Assembly: GCA_035528375.1 (NCBI GenBank)
Contig: DATKYS010000114.1
Coordinates: 1-7,411, forward strand
Reading direction: 5' to 3'
DNA length: 7,411 nucleotides
Origin: a bacterium
GTDB taxonomy: Bacteria; RBG-13-66-14
Position numbers and translations under genes: made by a program
In this document: positions 1-4,410 of the stretch, piece after piece
Position numbering within the stretch: the stretch's first letter is position 1
Layout: the number at the start of each line of letters is the position of its first letter
Notes under the pieces: generated by a model
Seen by the model: only the letters and a program-made list of their open reading frames with translations
What the model was told of the DNA's origin: nothing
The model's database searches: none

Positions 1-42
1 GAAGGACACGCCTGTCGAGTTTATATCACCCTCTCGAATGAC

Positions 43-75
43 CCGCCCTTTTCGGCGGCCCGTGGAAGGGCCGCC
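43..75. repeat. Two mutually exclusive GC hairpins
   Basis: A perfect 8-bp stem forms between 54-61 (GGCGGCCC) and 68-75 (GGGCCGCC) with a 6-nt loop. A competing 5-bp stem forms between 43-47 (CCGCC) and 54-58 (GGCGG). Both need the same GGCGG segment, so only one can form at a time. No U-tract directly follows on either strand, so neither is a standard terminator. The function is unknown. Confidence 0.5.
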
Positions 76-83
76 ATACACCT

Positions 84-112
84 TTTACATTCAGCATCTC
101 TTCTTTTAAAAG
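84..112 (+). promoter_or_regulatory. Possible sigma-70-like promoter, rightward
   Basis: TTTACA (84-89, 5 of 6 to the -35 consensus) is followed after exactly 17 nt by TAAAAG (107-112, 4 of 6 to the -10 consensus). The 9-mer TTTACATTC at 84-92 recurs exactly at 4358-4366 in the divergent promoter region of this window. No protein gene lies downstream on the + strand before the convergent HEAT gene, so a transcript from here would be a short noncoding RNA or antisense RNA. This could be chance in an AT-richer patch. Confidence 0.25.
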
Positions 113-211
113 TGTGCTGACAGATCGTTAGCGGTCGTCTCAACATCGTGCTGGTCCGAAATGAAGTGGTGATCCCTTGTCCTTTTGAGTTGTCGGTTGC
201 AACGGCGATTG

Positions 212-240
212 AAAAAACCCCGCCCGTAAGCGGGGTCTTT
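212..240 (-). terminator. Intrinsic terminator for the HEAT-repeat gene, possibly bidirectional
   Basis: A perfect 6-bp GC stem, 218-223 (CCCCGC) with 230-235 (GCGGGG), closes a 6-nt loop. On the - strand it is followed by six T residues (complement of 212-217), the classic Rho-independent layout, about 77 nt beyond the HEAT gene stop. On the + strand the stem is followed by TCTTT (236-240), so it may also stop rightward transcripts, but less strongly. Confidence 0.8.
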
Positions 241-300
241 CTGAGCCTCGTGGTGTATTCCTTGGGTATGGGGGAACACACACCCGAAAGCGGGGTCTTT
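228..300. repeat. 13-nt direct repeat AAGCGGGGTCTTT, two copies
   Basis: AAGCGGGGTCTTT occurs at 228-240 and again at 288-300, exactly 60 bp apart. Each copy forms the right arm of a hairpin followed by a T-rich run on the + strand. The second hairpin is CCCG (283-286) with CGGG (291-294), followed by GTCTTTT. The second is the weaker one, so it may be a decayed or partial duplicate of the first terminator. Confidence 0.55.
253..281. repeat. Imperfect hairpin between the two terminator-like elements
   Basis: GTGT (253-256) pairs with ACAC (278-281) and TTCC (258-261) with GGAA (273-276). One A-C mismatch separates the two helices and the loop is 11 nt (262-272). It sits between the hairpins at 218-235 and 283-294, so an RNA covering 212-300 on either strand could fold into three consecutive stems. 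No function can be assigned. Confidence 0.4.
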
Positions 301-308
301 TACGGGTT

Positions 309-331
309 CGGTTAACCGGCCGTTTCGGCCG
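309..331. repeat. Nested palindromes over the HEAT gene stop codon
   Basis: CGGTTAACCG (309-318) is a perfect 10-bp palindrome containing the leftward TAA stop (314-312). It abuts CGGCCG-TTT-CGGCCG (317-331), a 6-bp perfect stem with a 3-nt loop inside the last sense codons. No U-tract follows, so this is not an intrinsic terminator. It may simply result from the Thr-Ala-Glu-Thr-Ala codons at the end of the gene. Confidence 0.4.
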
Positions 332-3284
332 TCACGGGCGCGGGCAGTTCCACGCCGGCCAGCGCGTCCCTAGCCGCCCTCGCCAGCTCGGGGGGCGAAT
401 CGGCGGCTTCGATTATCTGCGTCAGGTAGGCCCGACCCACGCCGGTGGGATCCGCGGCCAGGGAGCCCAGAACGGTAAGCCTCACGGCCAGGCTCTGGTC
501 CTCGGTGGCTATCTGGCCCCAGATTAAAGGCATGCGCTTGTCCGTCGTCCAGCCCGCTAACCGCTCGGCCACCAGAACCCGGATAGACTCGTCGCCGGTG
601 CGGAACAGGCGGCGCAGATACGTCTGAGCCCCCAGGTCGTCCAGGGCGACGATGAGCACGGGGGCGTCCTGTGGATACGCGCTGATCTGTTCGGTTAAGC
701 GATCCAGGACCTTGTCCCCCCCGATTCTGACCAGTATCGCGTACCCGAGCTGCCGTATCCCGGCGTCGTCGTTATTCAGGTAAGTGTCGAAGGCGGTGTA
801 GGCGGTGGGACGATACTGGGCGATGTTATCCAGCAGCCCCTGGCGCAGGTAGTCGTACTGCAGGGCCTTTTCGGCCAGGATGGAGTAGGTGTCGTTGGAC
901 GCTATATCCCCGGTTAGGGTCTGGGTCGCGTAGGCCCAGGCGGAGATCTCCCGCGGCTCGGTGGCCAGCTCCTCGATCTGGCTCTCCGGGGTGCCGGTCA
1001 GCTCGGCGGCCAGGAGCTCGATGCCGGCTCCGAGGGGCGTGATGGGGGGCAGGCCGGGGTTGATGGTCAGGGTGCTGGTGGAGTTGAGCTCCTCTTTCAG
1101 GAATGCTAATCCGCGTCCCTCTTCGTCGTTGAGTCGGGTGAGGCAGACGGCTGCGCCGTAGCGGACGCCGTCATCCTCATTTTTGAGATAACCGGCGATA
1201 TCGTCGGCCATGCGTTTGTCCCCCATGCGGGAGATGAAGTCGAGGGCGGCGATTTTCACCGACGGCGCGACGTCCGAGCCGAGTATATCGCGCACCTCGT
1301 CAATGGTGTTCTTGTCGCCGATGGCCAAGATGGAGCCGATGGCGCTCTCCTGCACCCAGGGATTCGGGTCCTGGAGGGCCTGGCCCAGGAAGCCGGTCGT
1401 TCGCGTATCGGCGAATATGCCGAGGACCTGGGCGGCGCCCCAGCGGACGTAGTCGGACCCGTCGTTCAAAAGGCCCACCGTGGGCATCACGCCGCGTGTG
1501 TGGCCGATGCTCCCCAGGCAGGCCACGCCGATGAGCCGCCGGCCGACGCTGGGGTCGGAAAGCATGTCTATGAAGTGGTTGATCCCGTCGCGGTTATCGG
1601 AGGAGGCCAGCATGGAGGCGGCCCGCATTTTCACGGAGTAAATTTCACCCAGGCTCGAGGACAGGTCCTCGAAGTTGTCCTTGGTCTCCCCGTAAATCGT
1701 GTAATCGTCCTCCCCACGCTCGACAAGGGCCGCGAGCGCGTCGTCGCTCTCCGCATAGTCGTAACGGGCGACGGCGTCGAGGGCGGCCATCACAATCGTG
1801 ATGTCCGGGTCCCCGAAGAGCTCCACCAGCATGGGGGGCGCCGGGGTCTCGGAGTTGCTCCGCATGGATAGGGCGTCAATCGCGATGAGGCGCGTCAGTT
1901 GGTCGTTGTCCACCCCGAGGTAGATCTGGAGCTCCCCGTAGTCGGCGATGGAGGCGACCGCGTGGGTGACGGCGGGGATGAGGGTATCGTCGGCGACGGC
2001 GTACCTGATCAGGCGGTCGAGGTCCTCGGAGCTGCCCAGGGACCCCACGCCGCAGATGGCGGCGATGCGAACGTCCCGGTCGGGGTCGTCAAGAAAGCCG
2101 TTGATGGTGCCCAGGTAATCCTCGTTGTCGAGATTGGACAGGGAGTTTATCAATTGGAGTTTGACGAACCAAAGCTCGTCGGGTTTCAAGAGCGCCGCTT
2201 TCATTGCCTCCCCGCCGGTCCGCATCCGTCCGAGAACCATAGCGGCCATCATCCGTCTCTGCGGATCGTCCTCGCCGAGGGCGGCGACGACGGCCGTTTC
2301 GACCGCCTGCTTCCCCTCCTCATTCTCGAAGCTCGCGAGGGCGTTGACGGTGGCGATGCGGACGCGCTCGTTGGCGTCGGACAGGGAGCGCATCAGCGGC
2401 GTGACGGATGTCGTGTCGTCGAAAACGTCCAGGGCCTGGATGGCCGGGATGCGGACCGAGGGTTCCGGGTCCTCCAGGGCGTTGATGCAGTGCTGGTAAA
2501 CCGAATCCTCGAGCGTTTTTAGGTTTTGCCGGTCGAGCTCGGCCGTCTTATCGTCCCCGTAGGAGATGGATTGGAGGGCGTGCGCGACGTAGTAGCTCCC
2601 GATGGCATGGATGGCGTTGAAGGTCGCGGCGCGGACTCCGGCCACCTGGTCCTCGGCGAGCTGCTTGAGGAAGTAACCCGATTCGTGGAGGTGGAGGGAC
2701 GCCAGGGAACCGGCGGTGCAGATGCGAACGCCGGGGTCGGGATCGTTCGCGCCGTAGGAGAATAGGTCTATGGCCTCCTCGCGATCCTTCTCACTGCCGA
2801 AGGCCAGCTGGCCGAGGGCGATCATCACCTCGCAGCGGAACTGGGCCGCCAGCTCGATGGAGAGCTCGTCCTCCCCGATAGCGATGGGTTCCCCCAGATT
2901 CTCGGTTTGGGATTCCGGGAGGTAGGAGGCGTCTATGAGAGGTTGCGTCGCGGAGATGGAACCGATGGCGGCCATGCCCCGGACCGCGGTGATGCGGATG
3001 TCCGTTACCTCCCGCATGATGGCCTCCTCGTCCATCTCCGAGAGGCGCGCGGGGGGCACCTGGGTTTCGAACAGGTTGCGCACGGTCGAGAAATCGAGGA
3101 GCTTGGCGAAGATGTCCACTCCTTCTTCGCCGAGCTTGACGATTTCGTCCCGGGCGAGGAGTCTGGCGCGGGCGTCCTCAGCGGTTACGACCGAGGACAT
3201 GAGCTCGTCGCTGCTGGCGCCGCAACCTATGGTGGCGATGGTGCACAGCCCGATGAGAAGGGCGGCAAAACGGGTCAGGCGCAT
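312..3284 (-). CDS. Large HEAT-repeat lipoprotein
   Basis: A 990-residue protein with an N-terminal lipoprotein signal and then almost only HEAT repeats. I chose the ATG at 3284 rather than the in-frame start at 3338. It puts the signal peptide at the N terminus (Arg2 and Arg5, hydrophobic residues 6-19, then Thr-Ile-Gly-Cys with Cys21 as lipidation site), it has AAAGGGG 5 nt upstream, and the farther start lies around the predicted transcription start. The residue after Cys21 is Gly, so an outer-membrane anchor is likely if proteobacterial sorting rules apply (inference). At least 15 HEAT units are visible by the pattern D-P-x-x-x-V-R followed by an alanine-rich helix, for example near residues 181, 271, 302, 399, 576, 607, 638, 702 and 837. 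Residues 519-548 and 730-800 are irregular, the latter with a Pro/Gly-rich loop. There are no catalytic motifs. HEAT solenoids are binding scaffolds, so this is probably an envelope protein-interaction platform with unknown partner. PBS-lyase HEAT-like repeats would be an equivalent description. Confidence 0.9.
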   Translation of the reverse strand: MRLTRFAALLIGLCTIATIGCGASSDELMSSVVTAEDARARLLARDEIVKLGEEGVDIFAKLLDFSTVRNLFETQVPPARLSEMDEEAIMREVTDIRITAVRGMAAIGSISATQPLIDASYLPESQTENLGEPIAIGEDELSIELAAQFRCEVMIALGQLAFGSEKDREEAIDLFSYGANDPDPGVRICTAGSLASLHLHESGYFLKQLAEDQVAGVRAATFNAIHAIGSYYVAHALQSISYGDDKTAELDRQNLKTLEDSVYQHCINALEDPEPSVRIPAIQALDVFDDTTSVTPLMRSLSDANERVRIATVNALASFENEEGKQAVETAVVAALGEDDPQRRMMAAMVLGRMRTGGEAMKAALLKPDELWFVKLQLINSLSNLDNEDYLGTINGFLDDPDRDVRIAAICGVGSLGSSEDLDRLIRYAVADDTLIPAVTHAVASIADYGELQIYLGVDNDQLTRLIAIDALSMRSNSETPAPPMLVELFGDPDITIVMAALDAVARYDYAESDDALAALVERGEDDYTIYGETKDNFEDLSSSLGEIYSVKMRAASMLASSDNRDGINHFIDMLSDPSVGRRLIGVACLGSIGHTRGVMPTVGLLNDGSDYVRWGAAQVLGIFADTRTTGFLGQALQDPNPWVQESAIGSILAIGDKNTIDEVRDILGSDVAPSVKIAALDFISRMGDKRMADDIAGYLKNEDDGVRYGAAVCLTRLNDEEGRGLAFLKEELNSTSTLTINPGLPPITPLGAGIELLAAELTGTPESQIEELATEPREISAWAYATQTLTGDIASNDTYSILAEKALQYDYLRQGLLDNIAQYRPTAYTAFDTYLNNDDAGIRQLGYAILVRIGGDKVLDRLTEQISAYPQDAPVLIVALDDLGAQTYLRRLFRTGDESIRVLVAERLAGWTTDKRMPLIWGQIATEDQSLAVRLTVLGSLAADPTGVGRAYLTQIIEAADSPPELARAARDALAGVELPAPVTAETAG

Positions 3285-3289
3285 CTCGG

Positions 3290-3296
3290 CCCCTTT
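3290..3296 (-). promoter_or_regulatory. Ribosome binding site supporting the ATG at 3284
   Basis: AAAGGGG on the - strand ends 5 nt before the ATG. It is a purine-rich, imperfect Shine-Dalgarno match, and it favours this start over the upstream in-frame one. A CCCC run at 3303-3300 (- strand) could pair with the GGGG at 3293-3290 across a 6-nt loop, which would partly hide the site. Confidence 0.5.
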
Positions 3297-3322
3297 CCGG
3301 GGGAGTGGGATACCCCGTAATT

Positions 3323-3333
3323 CCAATAATTGG
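3323..3333. repeat. Small palindrome in the HEAT gene leader
   Basis: CCAAT-A-ATTGG is a perfect 5-bp inverted repeat around one central base. It lies roughly 13-23 nt downstream of the transcription start predicted from the promoter at 3353-3382. The position and AT-rich centre would suit a repressor operator, but it is short and no regulator gene is near. Confidence 0.3.
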
Positions 3334-3352
3334 GTCAACTTTCAGTATTTTG

Positions 3353-3382
3353 ATTCTAGCAGAACGCAATCTCCGAGGTCAA
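3353..3382 (-). promoter_or_regulatory. Promoter of the HEAT-repeat gene
   Basis: On the - strand, TTGACC (3382-3377, 5 of 6) is followed after 18 nt by TAGAAT (3358-3353, 5 of 6). The -10 is preceded by TG one base upstream, giving an extended -10 (TGCTAGAAT). The -35 overlaps the TGA stop of miaA (3381-3379). The predicted transcription start near 3346 gives a leader of about 60 nt. A second TTGACC at 3338-3333 has no good -10 behind it. Confidence 0.65.
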
Positions 3383-4314
3383 GAAATCGCTCCGAGACGA
3401 CGCGCCAGTGCGTCGTACGCCGACTCCTCCCCGGGGGCGTCCACCCCGAGCAAGTCGAACCTCGGATCGGAGCGGATCCAGGTCAGTTGGCGCTTAGCCA
3501 GCCTGCGCGTCGCCGTGGCGGTGTCCTCGATCGCCCGCTCGGGGGGAATTTCCCCGCGCAGGCACGCCGCCGCCTGGAGGTACCCGATGGACTCCAGGGC
3601 GGGTGCCGAGGGGGGCATACCCGATTCGAGCAGACCCCGCACCTCCTCCACCAGGCCCCGCTCGAATATCCGGCGGGAGCGGTCGTTTATCCTCCCGTAG
3701 AGCTCGTCCCGGGGACGGACCAGGGCGATCCGGGTCACCGGTCCCTCGATTGGGCGGGACGCATTATCGGCGTTCCACTCGGAGAGCCCCCGACCGGTCT
3801 GGAGGTGGACCGCCAGAGCCCGGGCGAGACGCTGCCGGTCGTGGGGATGGATGCGGTTGGCCGAAACCGGATCGCACCGCCGGAGCCTTTCCGCGAGCTC
3901 CTCGGTCTCGAGCGCCTCCAGCCCGTGCTCGATATCGGGGTCCGTCTCCGGGGCCCCGCTCAGACCGTCGAGGAGAGCCCGGGCGAAGAGGAGCGTCCCG
4001 CCCACGATCAGCGGTATCCGCCCCCGGCGGTGGATTCCCGCGACGGCCGCGGCCGCCAGATGGGCGTACCGGCCGGCGGAAAACCTTTCAGTGGGGTCGC
4101 AGACGTCCACCAGGTGGATGGGAAAGCCGGCGCGGAGCTCGGGCGAGGGCTTGTTGGCCCCGATTTCCAGTCCCCGGTAGACCTTGACCGAATCGCACAG
4201 GACCAGCTCGACGGGGAATGCCCCGGCGAGGCGAGTAGCCAGAGCGCCCTTGCCGACGGCCGTCGGACCGCCGAGGAAGAAAACTCCGGTTCGGGATGCT
4301 TCGGCTTCAGTCAC
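3379..4314 (-). CDS. miaA: tRNA dimethylallyltransferase MiaA
   Basis: Transfers a dimethylallyl group from DMAPP to N6 of adenosine 37, next to the anticodon of tRNAs reading codons that start with U (EC 2.5.1.75). This is the first step towards ms2i6A, in the cytoplasm. At 311 residues it matches the usual length of about 310-320. Family landmarks are in order: P-loop GPTAVGKG (16-23), catalytic Asp41 in DSVKVYRG (41-48), VGGT with Thr107 (104-107), IHPHDRQR (155-162), IGYLQA (243-248) and RRLAKRQLTW (270-279). The start is GTG at 4314; it is the only plausible start before the P-loop, because an in-frame TGA lies upstream. No Shine-Dalgarno is visible. Odd points: the Walker A Ser/Thr after Lys22 is Gly23, the family's common Gln in DSxQVYRG is Lys44, and GGTxLY reads GGTLLF. 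The gene is followed by the HEAT gene on the same strand and is divergent from the TPR gene. Confidence 0.95.
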   Translation of the reverse strand: MTEAEASRTGVFFLGGPTAVGKGALATRLAGAFPVELVLCDSVKVYRGLEIGANKPSPELRAGFPIHLVDVCDPTERFSAGRYAHLAAAAVAGIHRRGRIPLIVGGTLLFARALLDGLSGAPETDPDIEHGLEALETEELAERLRRCDPVSANRIHPHDRQRLARALAVHLQTGRGLSEWNADNASRPIEGPVTRIALVRPRDELYGRINDRSRRIFERGLVEEVRGLLESGMPPSAPALESIGYLQAAACLRGEIPPERAIEDTATATRRLAKRQLTWIRSDPRFDLLGVDAPGEESAYDALARRLGAIS

Positions 4315-4355
4315 CGGCGTGGCCGCGCGTACGCCGCGGGGAGGTGGGAAAGGTC

Positions 4356-4383
4356 AATTTACATTCGATGAAAGACGTGTTAA
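4356..4383 (-). promoter_or_regulatory. Predicted promoter of miaA
   Basis: On the - strand, TTAACA (4383-4378, 5 of 6) is followed after 16 nt by TAAATT (4361-4356, 4 of 6). The start site would fall near 4349, leaving a leader of about 35 nt. That leader is GC-rich and can form a CCGCG/CGCGG stem (4323-4327 with 4335-4339) just upstream of the GTG start. Confidence 0.4.
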
Positions 4384-4386
4384 ATT
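4358..4386 (+). promoter_or_regulatory. Predicted promoter of the TPR gene
   Basis: TTTACA (4358-4363, 5 of 6) is followed after 17 nt by TAAATT (4381-4386, 4 of 6). Transcription would begin near 4393, only about 18 nt before the ATG at 4411. The only Shine-Dalgarno-like sequence is AAAGG at 4392-4396, about 14 nt from the ATG, so the mRNA may have a very short or weakly initiated leader. Confidence 0.45.
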
Positions 4387-4410
4387 GAAGTAAAGGCTCC
4401 TTATAGCGCC

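Larger units (their letters stand above)
1..311. other. Left intergenic region without a credible gene
   Basis: No reading frame here looks like a protein. The stretch holds two overlapping hairpins (43-75), a promoter-like pair on the + strand (84-112), a 6-bp inverted repeat (91-96 with 115-120), a strong terminator hairpin (218-235), an imperfect hairpin (253-281: 8 pairs and one A-C mismatch) and a small hairpin followed by a T-rich run (283-300). It lies downstream of the leftward HEAT-repeat gene, so much of it is probably 3' flank and transcription stop. The frames that stay open across it cross the terminators and have low-complexity, terminator-derived translations. Confidence 0.7.
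4355..4387. repeat. Inverted repeat spanning the divergent promoters
   Basis: CAATTTACA (4355-4363) and TGTTAAATTG (4378-4387) are inverted copies differing by one inserted T, separated by 14 nt. Each arm contains a -35-like hexamer for one direction and a -10-like hexamer for the other. It could be an operator for a dimeric regulator, or arise simply from two overlapping opposed promoters. Confidence 0.55.

Noticed and set aside
21-281. An 86-codon open frame on the - strand
   Set aside because: It runs straight through the strong terminator at 212-240 and other hairpins, has no convincing ribosome binding site, and its KTPLTGG-type segment is the usual translation of a terminator stem.
212-300. 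A CRISPR array or attachment site suggested by the repeated 13-mers
   Set aside because: There are only two copies, each forming part of a terminator-like stem, with no third repeat, no cas genes and no integrase nearby.
169-315. A 48-codon + strand frame starting GTG at 169 and ending TAA at 313-315
   Set aside because: It stays open mainly because the two 13-nt terminator-arm repeats are 60 bp apart and so in the same frame. The translation repeats SGVF from those arms, and it crosses the HEAT gene stop.
1899-2522. A 207-codon + strand open frame antisense to the HEAT gene
   Set aside because: Its Gly/Asp/Val-rich repeats are the mirror of the HEAT repeat codons and no independent signal supports expression.
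3285-3338. A longer HEAT protein starting at 3338
   Set aside because: It would bury the lipoprotein signal 18 residues inside. The first bases fall close to the predicted transcription start, and the better ribosome binding site serves the ATG at 3284.
3333-4357. TTGACC occurring three times on the - strand (3338-3333, 3382-3377, 4357-4352) as a shared regulatory motif
   Set aside because: Only the copy at 3382-3377 has a good -10 at the right distance. The flanks differ, and a 6-mer resembling a -35 is expected in AT-richer intergenic patches.
2935-4371. A 478-codon + strand open frame
   Set aside because: It is antisense to the HEAT gene start, the promoter region and all of miaA. Its composition is Arg/Pro/Gly-rich, as expected opposite a GC-rich gene, while the - strand proteins have clear family motifs.
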